Below are positions 1 through 5,000 of a stretch of DNA of 5,000 nucleotides, one piece after another. This DNA is from Rhodobacteraceae bacterium UBA2553. Lineage in GTDB: Bacteria; Pseudomonadota; Alphaproteobacteria; Rhodobacterales; Rhodobacteraceae. Numbering within the stretch: the stretch's first letter is position 1; every line of letters starts with the position of its first letter. The stretch is from assembly GCA_002340515.1 (NCBI GenBank), contig DDMF01000151.1:18768-23767 (forward strand), read 5' to 3'. The notes beneath the pieces are model-generated. The model did not search any database. It saw only the letters and a list, made by a program, of their open reading frames with translations, and had not been told where the DNA came from. A program made the translations under genes and the position numbers.

Positions 1-96
1 GTCCCCCTGGACCGAGCGAAGCGCCCTGCCCCGACCGAGAATAAACCCGAGAGCGGCCAGCGCCAGGATCATCAAAAGAAGAAAAGAAGCAGACAT
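1..96 (-). CDS. pstC: PstC, phosphate ABC transporter permease, N-terminal fragment (partial)
   Basis: Only the first 32 codons are in view; the gene runs off the left edge of the window. It starts at the ATG at 96-94 and reads MSASFLLLMILALAALGFIL, then a Gly/Arg-rich turn (GRGRALRSVQGD). That is one hydrophobic membrane segment at about residues 4-20 followed by a basic loop, as at the start of Rhodobacterales PstC permeases. PstC with PstA forms the inner-membrane channel of the high-affinity phosphate importer, powered by PstB and fed by PstS. The gene follows pstS in the same direction after a 75-bp gap that contains a strong hairpin. A weak purine-rich stretch (GTGAGA) precedes the start. 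The identity rests on position after pstS plus the membrane segment, because too little protein is visible for domain-level proof. It was expected from the conserved pstSCAB order. Confidence 0.82.
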   Translation of the reverse strand, partial: MSASFLLLMILALAALGFILGRGRALRSVQGD

Positions 97-136
97 TTGG
101 GTCTCACTTAAGACGTGCAAACAGGGCAGAAAATCA

Positions 137-160
137 GCGGCGCGAGATCCCCCGCGCCGC
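137..160 (-). terminator. Intercistronic hairpin between pstS and pstC (attenuator or mRNA-stabilising element)
   Basis: An 8-bp perfect GC stem (137-144 paired with 153-160) with an 8-nt loop lies 11 nt past the pstS stop. Read in the direction of the pst genes, the stem is preceded by an A-rich run and followed by a short, imperfect T run (TGATTTTC), so termination is probably partial. Read the other way, it is followed by six T residues (163-168), so it would also stop plus-strand transcription entering the operon. Partial termination or 3'-end protection at this place would explain why PstS is made in excess over the permease, as is known for binding-protein genes in ABC transporter operons. 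The stem is seen directly; the function is inferred. Confidence 0.7.
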
Positions 161-171
161 CGTTTTTTAAT

Positions 172-1239
172 TTAGTGGGTCAAGATGTCTTCAGCCGCGA
201 TCGACGCCTGGGTTGCGGCCAGTTCTGGATCTGCAACCAAGCCATATTCAGCCAAGGGGCCATCGGGACCAGCGATTTCATCCGCCACAAAGAACTCAGC
301 AAATTCTTTCAGGCCGGGGATCACGCCGATATGCGCTTTTTTGATGTAGAAATACAGCGGGCGCGACACAGGGTATTCACCGGTTGCAATGGTTTCCGTG
401 GACGGTGCGATGCCCGACATGGTCGCCACTTGCAGTGTGTCTGTGTTGTTTTCATAAAACGCCAGACCAAAGATGCCGATGCCGTCTTTGTTGGCGTCGA
501 TTGAGGCCAAGGTTTCGGTGTAATCGCCATCGATATCAACCGATTTGCCGTCGGTGCGCACTTTGTAGCACATCTTAGCCGCTGCTTTTTTCTTTGCTTT
601 CTCATCGTCGCCTTCAGCGATTGCCAAGAACGCGTCGTAAGCGCCGGTCGCTTTACAGCCCGCTTCCATCACCTTCACTTCGAACACTTCACGGGTGCCA
701 TGTTTCGTGCCGGGGATGAAGGCCGCGATGTCAACGGCGGGCAGATCTGCGTTGAATTCATTCCATTTGGCAAAGCTGTTGTCGACCAGCTTGCCGTCAA
801 CCATCACCTGAGCGCCCAAAGCGTTATAAATGTCAGCCGGTTCAAAGGCGCCAAAATCAGGGCCGGTCAGCTGCGAGGCAAAGACGATGCCGTCATAGCC
901 AATGCGCACTTCGATGATGTCTTTCACACCAGCTTCGGCACATTTTGCAATCTCTTTGTCTTTGATCTTGCGCGAGGCATTTGCGATGTCGATGGTGTTT
1001 TCGCCAACACCTTCACAAAAACGCTTAAGACCCGCAGATGAACCACCTGATTCAACAACCGGTGTCGGGAAATCAAAGTTCTCACCAAAAGCTTCCGCCA
1101 CGATCGACGCGTAAGGCAGAACGGTGGACGATCCGGCAACTTGAACCTGATCACGGGCGGATGCAGCAGTTGCACCAACAGCAGTGATCGCCAAAGCAGA
1201 AGCGGTCAGTTTCACAAAAGACATGTTCACAACGGGCAT
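172..1239 (-). CDS. pstS: PstS, periplasmic phosphate-binding protein of the Pst ABC transporter
   Basis: This is the high-affinity phosphate receptor that delivers phosphate to PstCAB in the inner membrane. The protein is 355 aa from the chosen start. Residues 1-28 form a signal peptide (a Lys, a hydrophobic Ala-rich core, then a cleavage site after Ala-Ser-Ala, before RDQVQ). The phosphate-binding segments of the family are visible: VAGSST near residues 34-39, ESGGSSAG at 63-70, NASRKI near 87-92, IGYDGIVFA at 114-121 and PGTKHGTREVF at 176-186. GEYPVSRPLYFY near 287-298 is also typical. Four cysteines in the mature part (about 75, 100, 195, 224) could form disulfides. The start at 1239 was chosen over the ATG at 1251 because GGAGA lies 5 nt before it, whereas 1251 has no ribosome-binding site. 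An ATG at 1224 (MSFVKL) is also possible and leaves the mature protein unchanged. The gene follows a Pho box and precedes pstC, so phosphate-starvation induction is expected. Confidence 0.96.
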   Translation of the reverse strand: MPVVNMSFVKLTASALAITAVGATAASARDQVQVAGSSTVLPYASIVAEAFGENFDFPTPVVESGGSSAGLKRFCEGVGENTIDIANASRKIKDKEIAKCAEAGVKDIIEVRIGYDGIVFASQLTGPDFGAFEPADIYNALGAQVMVDGKLVDNSFAKWNEFNADLPAVDIAAFIPGTKHGTREVFEVKVMEAGCKATGAYDAFLAIAEGDDEKAKKKAAAKMCYKVRTDGKSVDIDGDYTETLASIDANKDGIGIFGLAFYENNTDTLQVATMSGIAPSTETIATGEYPVSRPLYFYIKKAHIGVIPGLKEFAEFFVADEIAGPDGPLAEYGLVADPELAATQASIAAEDILTH

Positions 1240-1244
1240 GGGTT

Positions 1245-1249
1245 TCTCC
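1245..1249 (-). promoter_or_regulatory. Ribosome-binding site that decides the pstS start
   Basis: GGAGA on the minus strand, 5 nt upstream of the ATG at 1239-1237. The in-frame ATG at 1251-1249 overlaps this sequence and has no Shine-Dalgarno of its own (only a T/A/G mixture precedes it), so the downstream start is preferred. Confidence 0.65.
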
Positions 1250-1313
1250 ATTTACATCAATGCCGCCCCATCGGCGACTTGAGGCCGTGTTAAGGGGATT
1301 GATCAAAGCTTTT

Positions 1314-1342
1314 GTGACTGTTTTGTAACAAGCATATGACAG
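1314..1342 (-). promoter_or_regulatory. Pho box: three PhoB-binding repeats upstream of pstS
   Basis: Read on the minus strand there are three direct 7-bp units at exact 11-bp period, separated by 4-bp spacers: CTGTCAT (1342-1336), TTGTTAC (1331-1325) and CAGTCAC (1320-1314). The PhoB consensus unit is CTGTCAT or CTGTCAC with a 4-bp AT-rich spacer, so units 1 and 3 match well and unit 2 more loosely. This is one and a half to two overlapping Pho boxes, placed 75 bp before the pstS start. In such promoters PhoB replaces the -35 contact. A clear -10 cannot be fixed: TTTGAT (1307-1302) and TTAACA (1293-1288) are the candidates. A fourth unit at 1309-1303 does not match. Confidence 0.9.
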
Positions 1343-1378
1343 TCAGAGAAATACCATGGTTTCAGGTGGTTAATCTTC

Positions 1379-2497
1379 TCAGATCACCTGCAAGCCAGAG
1401 GCGTTTAAGGCCGAGAATCCGGTTTCTGACACAGAAGTCTGCGAGTCGCACACACACAAACGCCCCCGGCCTTCGTCTTTTGCCTGGTAAAGCGCAACAT
1501 CTGCGCGGCGGTAGATGTCTTCAAACTCTGCCGGCCAACCGAAATGCGCAAGCCCCCCCGAGACAGAAAAACTGCCATCGGCGTTTAGGGTATTTATCAC
1601 GGTTTTCGCGAACCGAGCGAGCTGTCGGTCCTGCTCATGCGCGCTCATCCCCTGCAGATCACGCTTTTCAGGGTGGCGCAGCATCAGCACAAATTCATCC
1701 CCGCCAATCCGGAAACAGGACACTTCGCCGGGCCAGGTGGATTGGGAAATCATTGTCAGCCGCCGCAGGGCCTGATCGCCCGCGGCATGACCTTGCTCGT
1801 CATTCAGATCTTTGAACCGGTCCATATCCAACAGCAACATTGCACCGCGGCCTTGCTGATGTTTCGCATCCATATAATGATCAAGATATCGCCGGTTATA
1901 GCTGCCGGTGAGCGGGTCGGTGATGCTTTGCTCAAAGGCCGTCAGGCGAAGATTGGCCACCACGCGCAGCAGGATGAACAAAAACAACCACACGGATATC
2001 AACGCCAGCGGAAAGCGCAAGGCCAATGCGTAATCCTTTTGCACAAACGCAATCCCCGTGCCGCCGATCAACATCACCGCCGCATATAGGTTCACATTTT
2101 GCGACCGTGTCATCAAAAACGCCCCCACCAGCGACGGAAAGGCCCACATAAGAACCATTGGGGTCATCAGCCAAGCCAAAGCAAGATGCGATATGGCCAG
2201 GACAAAAAGGATTAACGCAGGCGGAAACGGCCAGCGACGCCCCAAGAGGCTGGCAATCTGATCGGCAAACATCATCGCCAAAGGAAGGATCGTCAATAGG
2301 GCGGCAAAACTCTGCCCGACCAGATAATTGTGCAAACCAAAGACCAGCAGCATCACCTCCCCACCCGCAGCAACCCAATGGGACAAAGGATCCGCCGCAC
2401 GCAGAGGCGGAAGCGAAAATTCTGGGGCGTGAGCATCAAGGCCTATCAATGGCCTGTCCCAAAAAGGAATAACTTCGACCGAAGGCGGTTTTTTCAT
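1379..2497 (-). CDS. Membrane-anchored GGDEF diguanylate cyclase
   Basis: A 372-aa protein expected to make cyclic-di-GMP from two GTP at the inner membrane. Residues 1-40 are soluble. About 44-180 hold some five or six hydrophobic segments (for example 44-76, 91-112, 113-129, 137-152, 159-182), with no recognised extracellular sensor domain. The GGDEF domain fills 190-350: DPLTGSYNRR at 194-203, the metal-binding stretch LLLDMDRFKDLND at 221-233, an intact GGDEF signature at 265-269 (RIGGDEFVLML), and ADVALYQAKDEGRGR near 332-346. The catalytic residues look complete, so activity is likely. The RxxD inhibitory site that normally sits just before GGDEF is absent (PGEV at 256-259), so feedback inhibition by the product through that site is not expected. 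No EAL domain follows. The gene lies 81 bp after phoR and 36 bp before the Pho box of pstS, in the same direction. The ribosome-binding site before ATG 2497 is weak. What the membrane part senses is unknown. Confidence 0.92.
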   Translation of the reverse strand: MKKPPSVEVIPFWDRPLIGLDAHAPEFSLPPLRAADPLSHWVAAGGEVMLLVFGLHNYLVGQSFAALLTILPLAMMFADQIASLLGRRWPFPPALILFVLAISHLALAWLMTPMVLMWAFPSLVGAFLMTRSQNVNLYAAVMLIGGTGIAFVQKDYALALRFPLALISVWLFLFILLRVVANLRLTAFEQSITDPLTGSYNRRYLDHYMDAKHQQGRGAMLLLDMDRFKDLNDEQGHAAGDQALRRLTMISQSTWPGEVSCFRIGGDEFVLMLRHPEKRDLQGMSAHEQDRQLARFAKTVINTLNADGSFSVSGGLAHFGWPAEFEDIYRRADVALYQAKDEGRGRLCVCDSQTSVSETGFSALNASGLQVI

Positions 2498-2538
2498 AAA
2501 TCAAATCACGGTTGGAATAAAAACGACATTTTTGTCGG

Positions 2539-2568
2539 ATTAAACAACCTAACGGTGTTCTGTGTCCA
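2539..2568 (-). promoter_or_regulatory. Candidate promoter for the diguanylate cyclase gene
   Basis: On the minus strand, TGGACA (2568-2563) and TTTAAT (2544-2539) each match 5 of 6 bases of the -35 and -10 consensus, with an 18-bp spacer. It lies in the 81-bp AT-rich gap after the phoR stop. A small hairpin (CGACA/TGTCG with a 4-nt loop, 2524-2537) would fall in the 5' leader. If the promoter is real, the cyclase can be expressed apart from phoR; otherwise it is reached by read-through from phoR, since no strong terminator is visible in this gap. Confidence 0.3.
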
Positions 2569-2578
2569 ATGAAAAAAT

Positions 2579-3616
2579 CTATGGGTGTTCTGGCAGGCAG
2601 ACGGTAAAGCGACTTCCCTGCCCTTTTTCGCTTTGAATACGCAGCCGCCCACGGTGTCGGTTGACGATATGTTTGACAATCGCCAGTCCCAGCCCGGTGC
2701 CGCCCATTTCACGCGAACGGTGGTTGTCGACCCGGTAAAACCGTTCGGTCAACCGGCCTATGTGATGGGGCGCAATCCCGTCCCCCTGATCCTCAACCGC
2801 AACACAGATCACTGGGGGACGCATCCCGGGAACGGCTTCCTGCCCCCGCGTGATGCGGATGGTCACAATGCCCGCCTTTTTCCCGTATTTCATGGCGTTT
2901 TCGATGAGATTTGTGAACACTTGGATCAATTGGTCCCGGTCCCCGGCAACCTCGATCACCCCGTCATACTCCGACACCAGATCAAGCGTAACACCGCGCG
3001 CGCGTGCTTGTCTTTGCAGGCTACTTTGCGCGGAATGCAGCAATTCGCACAGATCTTGTGGATCCGTGGGGCGCATCCGTTCCATATCTTCAACGCGAGA
3101 AAGCGACAAAAGATCAGCAACCAGCCGGTTCATCCGCCCGGCTTCCTGCTCCATAATGTCCAAAAACCGGTCGCGCGCCTCTGGATCATCGCGTGCAGGA
3201 CCGCGCAACGTTTCAATGAAACCAGACAGGGCGGTCAGGGGCGTGCGCAATTCATGGCTGACATTGGCAACAAAATCAGAGCGCATCTGCCCCGCTTCTT
3301 CCTTATGCGTTGCGTCAATAAAGCTGACCATTACGCCGCCACTCTGATCTTCGATCGGGACCACATGCGCCTCGTAAACCACATCGCGCCCCGCCTCGAC
3401 CGCGATATAGCGCACGGGCGCCATGCGTTCACGCGCCAATGCCCGTTCGATCCGCTCCACCAAAGCTGGCTGACGCAACACAGCCGCATAAAGCCGCCCG
3501 ACCGTACGCTCGCCAAACAACTCCCGCGCGCGCGCGTTGATGGTTGTGATTTGCCCATCTTCCGCAATGACAATCACCGCAATTGGAAGAGGATCAACAT
3601 CGCTCGCAGAAAGCAT
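2579..3616 (-). CDS. phoR: PhoR, phosphate-regulon sensor histidine kinase (soluble type)
   Basis: The sensor kinase of the PhoR-PhoB pair, which phosphorylates PhoB when phosphate is scarce, signalled through Pst and PhoU. The protein is 345 aa from ATG 3616. Order of domains: a PAS-like domain at about 8-104 (PIAVIVIAEDGQITTINARA at its start), a dimerisation and phosphoacceptor domain at 110-178 with H-box FVANVSHELRTPL (His121), and an ATP-binding domain at about 224-343 with N-box NLIENAMKY (236-244), DQGDGIAP (276-283), ERFYRVD (291-297) and GGTGLGLAIVK (305-315). All catalytic motifs are intact. No membrane segment is visible, unlike enterobacterial PhoR, so it is probably cytoplasmic or held at the membrane by partners. 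The frame stays open to 3778, but AGGTG 5 nt before 3616 and the start of family similarity there favour this start; the 54-residue extension looks like AT-rich intergenic DNA. The diguanylate cyclase and pstS follow in the same direction. A PhoR call over a generic PAS kinase rests on position next to pstS. Confidence 0.92.
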   Translation of the reverse strand: MLSASDVDPLPIAVIVIAEDGQITTINARARELFGERTVGRLYAAVLRQPALVERIERALARERMAPVRYIAVEAGRDVVYEAHVVPIEDQSGGVMVSFIDATHKEEAGQMRSDFVANVSHELRTPLTALSGFIETLRGPARDDPEARDRFLDIMEQEAGRMNRLVADLLSLSRVEDMERMRPTDPQDLCELLHSAQSSLQRQARARGVTLDLVSEYDGVIEVAGDRDQLIQVFTNLIENAMKYGKKAGIVTIRITRGQEAVPGMRPPVICVAVEDQGDGIAPHHIGRLTERFYRVDNHRSREMGGTGLGLAIVKHIVNRHRGRLRIQSEKGQGSRFTVCLPEHP

Positions 3617-3621
3617 TTTGG

Positions 3622-3626
3622 CACCT
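3622..3626 (-). promoter_or_regulatory. Ribosome-binding site that decides the phoR start
   Basis: AGGTG on the minus strand, 5 nt before ATG 3616-3614. It supports the short 345-aa PhoR over a start at 3778. Confidence 0.6.
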
Positions 3627-3669
3627 AATGGCTGAAAGAGCTGCCAACCTTCTGCTTTGCTTTTTAAAT

Positions 3670-3698
3670 GCTGTAAAGAGTTCAGTTTTTTTGACCAA
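3670..3698 (-). promoter_or_regulatory. Possible phoR promoter
   Basis: On the minus strand, TTGGTC (3698-3693) and TACAGC (3675-3670) are 17 bp apart in the AT-rich stretch before phoR. The -10 match is poor. A/T runs on both sides (3684-3709) form a loose inverted repeat that may bend DNA or act as an UP-like element. No Pho box was found for phoR, so it may be constitutively expressed. Weak evidence; placed mainly because a promoter must lie in this 219-bp divergent gap. Confidence 0.22.
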
Positions 3699-3725
3699 AA
3701 AAGAAAACTACGCGGAATTGGGGAA

Positions 3726-3753
3726 TTGGTAATTGAAAAGCACCCTCTATACT
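3726..3753 (+). promoter_or_regulatory. Candidate sigma-70 type promoter for the receiver-like gene
   Basis: TTGGTA (3726-3731) and TATACT (3748-3753, 5 of 6 to the -10 consensus) are separated by 16 bp. A start of transcription near 3760 would give a leader of about 76 nt, which contains a 6-bp hairpin (CAGAAA/TTTCTG, 3781-3799). A nearer TTGAAA at 3733 is too close to the -10 to be used. No Pho box is seen on this side of the gap. Confidence 0.4.
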
Positions 3754-3835
3754 TGTTTAGTAAAAGGGCCTGCCGCACCGCAGAAATGTTGGGTTTCTGT
3801 CAAGACAAGGTCTTTCAGGGGATAGGGACTGGACT

Positions 3836-4204
3836 ATGGATCAAATCGATGTGTCGACAAAAACCGGTATTTTAGCGGTCGGTGATACGATGCAAAGTGA
3901 TGATAATGCACTAAAATTCCCGGAATTCGAGAAAATCAGCTATGTGGGGTTTTTGGATGTCACATCCGAGACGCTCGACAGGATCAACCCCGCGCTGATC
4001 CTGTCTCCTTTGTTGTGCAACAGCTTTGATTGCCTCGAATTGGCACTGCGCTTGCAGCAATTGGGGTATCGGGGAAAATACCGTGTGGTGGCCCCAACAT
4101 TGACGAACCCAAAAATGGTCAAGTCAGAGATCAAAAGCCAAGCCCCTGATGTGGATTTCGAGATTGTCACCACCAATTCTGATGATGTTCAGCTGGTGAA
4201 ATAA
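3836..4204 (+). CDS. Small conserved-type protein resembling a degenerate receiver domain, function unknown
   Basis: A 122-aa soluble protein without signal peptide or membrane segment. It has an AGGGA ribosome-binding site 7 nt before the ATG. I do not recognise a named family with certainty; similar small proteins occur as hypotheticals in Rhodobacterales. The central part (about residues 50-86) follows the alternating strand-helix pattern of response-regulator receivers: a hydrophobic strand PALILSPLL, then a loop, then a helix FDCLELALRLQQLGYRG, then a strand KYRVVAP. At the place where receivers carry the phosphoacceptor Asp, this protein has Ser-Pro (LSPL), and the conserved Thr/Ser after the next strand is replaced by Ala-Pro. 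If it is a receiver fold, it could not be phosphorylated in the usual way and would act as a protein-binding module. The C-terminus (PDVDFEIVTTN) would be one more strand. It is divergent from phoR, with 219 bp between the starts, so shared regulation or a link to phosphate signalling is possible but unproven. Confidence 0.75.
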   Translation: MDQIDVSTKTGILAVGDTMQSDDNALKFPEFEKISYVGFLDVTSETLDRINPALILSPLLCNSFDCLELALRLQQLGYRGKYRVVAPTLTNPKMVKSEIKSQAPDVDFEIVTTNSDDVQLVK

Positions 4205-4244
4205 GCCATATTTTAAGCGCAATTTGGACTGTGTTTGTGCCGAC

Positions 4245-4293
4245 TAAAGCGTTTCGAAAAACCTGTATCACCATTTTTTGGCGAAACGCTTTA
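4245..4293. repeat. Perfect 12-bp inverted repeat in the convergent gap; likely bidirectional terminator or dispersed palindromic repeat
   Basis: TAAAGCGTTTCG (4245-4256) and its exact reverse complement (4282-4293) flank a 25-nt centre. Inside, five A (4257-4261) can pair with five T (4275-4279) past a GG bulge, extending the stem. It lies between the ends of two converging genes, and its right arm contains the stop codon (TAA at 4293-4291) of the minus-strand gene. The position fits a shared terminator, but there is no clean T run directly after the stem in either direction. The arm sequence resembles palindromic repeats I associate with intergenic regions of alphaproteobacterial genomes, so it may be one copy of a dispersed element. 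The repeat is seen directly; both roles are inferred. Confidence 0.75.
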
Positions 4294-5000
4294 ATAGATC
4301 AAATCATGGTCCGTTCCGCCAAGCTCATCATAATGGCGATGCAGGTATTTCAACGCGACACGCAGCATGAATTTACCAGATCGCGCCGGCATATGCAGCT
4401 CCGCTTCGATCCGTTCCATTCCCTTTTCGTGACAACATACCGCCAAGGCCATTTCCCCCAGCTCTGGTCCCAAAGCATCCATCGCCGCAATGAATCGCTG
4501 ACGCGCATCAATCATCCGGTCATTGCGTGACCCACCGCTGTTGGGCGTGTTGCGCAGACCAGACATAATGCCAGACCATCCCGCTTGCGGTGATGCCTCA
4601 AGTTGCGCCAAAGCAAAGTCACGCTGCAGCCGATCCGCGGCCGTCACCAGATGACCACTGAGATAGGGTTGCCCCGCTGCACGGCTGCGCGCCAATACCC
4701 GAAGCGGTGTATCAGCCCCGACCATGCGCCGCTTTTTGCCACTTGAATTGGGTTTCCCCGCGGGTTTTGCGCCAAGAAACCCGGCAGATGCTTCCGCAAA
4801 TCCAAGGGCGCGGGTCTCCGCCTTTGCCATCATTTTATTCAGCGCGCTGCGCCCGGCGGGCGTGATGCGATAACGGGAAACCGTTCCCGTGCTGTTGCCG
4901 GAAATCCAGTCGCGCAGCGCAAGAATTTCGGCCACCTCACGCGGGCATTTGCACAGTTGCACCGGGCTGTCGCCCTCGCGCAGATCAAGAACAACCGCGT
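4291..5000 (-). CDS. DUF6456-like helix-turn-helix protein, C-terminal part (partial at window edge)
   Basis: The reading frame is open from the right edge (5000) to TAA at 4291, about 236 codons, so the true start lies outside the window. A GTG at 4962 could start a 223-aa protein, but the frame upstream encodes coherent sequence (VVLDLREGDSPVQLCKCPREVAEILALRD... in two pieces), which argues for a longer protein. Near the visible N-terminus, LRDWISGNSTGTVSRYRITPAGRSALNKM resembles the wing and final helix of a winged helix domain. A basic Gly/Ser/Lys linker follows. The C-terminal domain has RNDRMIDARQRFIAAMDALG, then LAVCCHEKGMERIEAEL and MPARSGKFMLRVALKYLHRHY, which matches the pattern I recall for DUF6456 proteins of Rhodobacterales, thought to be DNA-binding. 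The biological role is unknown. It converges on the receiver-like gene and does not look part of the phosphate cluster. Confidence 0.8.
   Translation of the reverse strand, partial: AVVLDLREGDSPVQLCKCPREVAEILALRDWISGNSTGTVSRYRITPAGRSALNKMMAKAETRALGFAEASAGFLGAKPAGKPNSSGKKRRMVGADTPLRVLARSRAAGQPYLSGHLVTAADRLQRDFALAQLEASPQAGWSGIMSGLRNTPNSGGSRNDRMIDARQRFIAAMDALGPELGEMALAVCCHEKGMERIEAELHMPARSGKFMLRVALKYLHRHYDELGGTDHDLIY

Noticed and set aside
115..504. Plus-strand open frame opposite the 3' end of pstS
   Set aside because: Antisense to pstS, begins before the hairpin and has no plausible ribosome-binding site or family pattern.
1343..1378. Terminator after the diguanylate cyclase gene
   Set aside because: Only a short ACCATGGT palindrome and a loose GAGAA/TTCTC pair are present, with no T run in the direction of transcription.
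1336..1815. Plus-strand open frame starting inside the Pho box region
   Set aside because: It runs antisense to the cyclase GGDEF domain and has an Arg/Pro-rich composition with no domain; a shadow frame.
2585..3628. Long plus-strand open frame (347 codons) opposite phoR
   Set aside because: It is antisense to a gene with all histidine kinase motifs intact; the translation has no recognisable domain and is rich in His, Arg and Pro as expected from an antisense frame of a GC-rich gene.
3617..3778. N-terminal extension of PhoR from ATG 3778
   Set aside because: The extra 54 residues are low-complexity translation of AT-rich intergenic DNA without PhoR similarity, while AGGTG before 3616 marks a better start.
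3797..3815. CTGTCAA as a Pho box for the receiver-like gene
   Set aside because: Only one unit matches; the 7-mers 11 bp upstream and downstream do not resemble the repeat.
4960..4962. GTG at 4962 as the true start of the DUF6456-like gene
   Set aside because: The frame stays open to the window edge with plausible protein sequence and no ribosome-binding site precedes the GTG, so a start outside the window is more likely.

Overview
The window looks like chromosomal DNA of an alphaproteobacterium, most probably a marine Rhodobacterales (Roseobacter-group) species. The reasons are the PstS type, a short soluble PhoR upstream of the pst genes, a DUF6456-like protein, and moderately GC-rich coding DNA with AT-rich intergenic gaps. 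The species call is inference from family resemblance; no rRNA or other marker is present.

Layout, right to left, because most genes are on the minus strand. (1) 5000-4291: the C-terminal part of a DUF6456-like DNA-binding-type protein, entering from beyond the window edge. (2) 4245-4293: a perfect 12-bp inverted repeat in the convergent gap, overlapping the stop codon of that gene. (3) 3836-4204, plus strand: a 122-aa protein that reads like a degenerate response-regulator receiver fold, divergent from phoR. (4) 3835-3617: a 219-bp AT-rich divergent intergenic region with candidate promoters both ways. (5) 3616-2579, minus: phoR, the phosphate-regulon sensor kinase. (6) 2497-1379, minus: a membrane-anchored GGDEF diguanylate cyclase. 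(7) 1342-1314: a clear three-unit Pho box. (8) 1239-172, minus: pstS, the periplasmic phosphate-binding protein. (9) 160-137: a strong hairpin between pstS and pstC. (10) 96-1, minus: the N-terminus of pstC, leaving the window.

How the genes fit together: PhoR together with PhoB (not in view, expected further downstream in the pst cluster) would sense low phosphate and activate pstS-pstC and the following genes through the Pho box. The hairpin after pstS would let the binding protein be made in excess over the permease. The unusual point is a diguanylate cyclase sitting between phoR and the Pho box, in the same orientation, which suggests a possible physical or regulatory link between phosphate status and cyclic-di-GMP. 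The small receiver-like protein divergent from phoR is the least understood gene here. No mobile elements, CRISPR arrays, tRNAs or rRNAs were seen.
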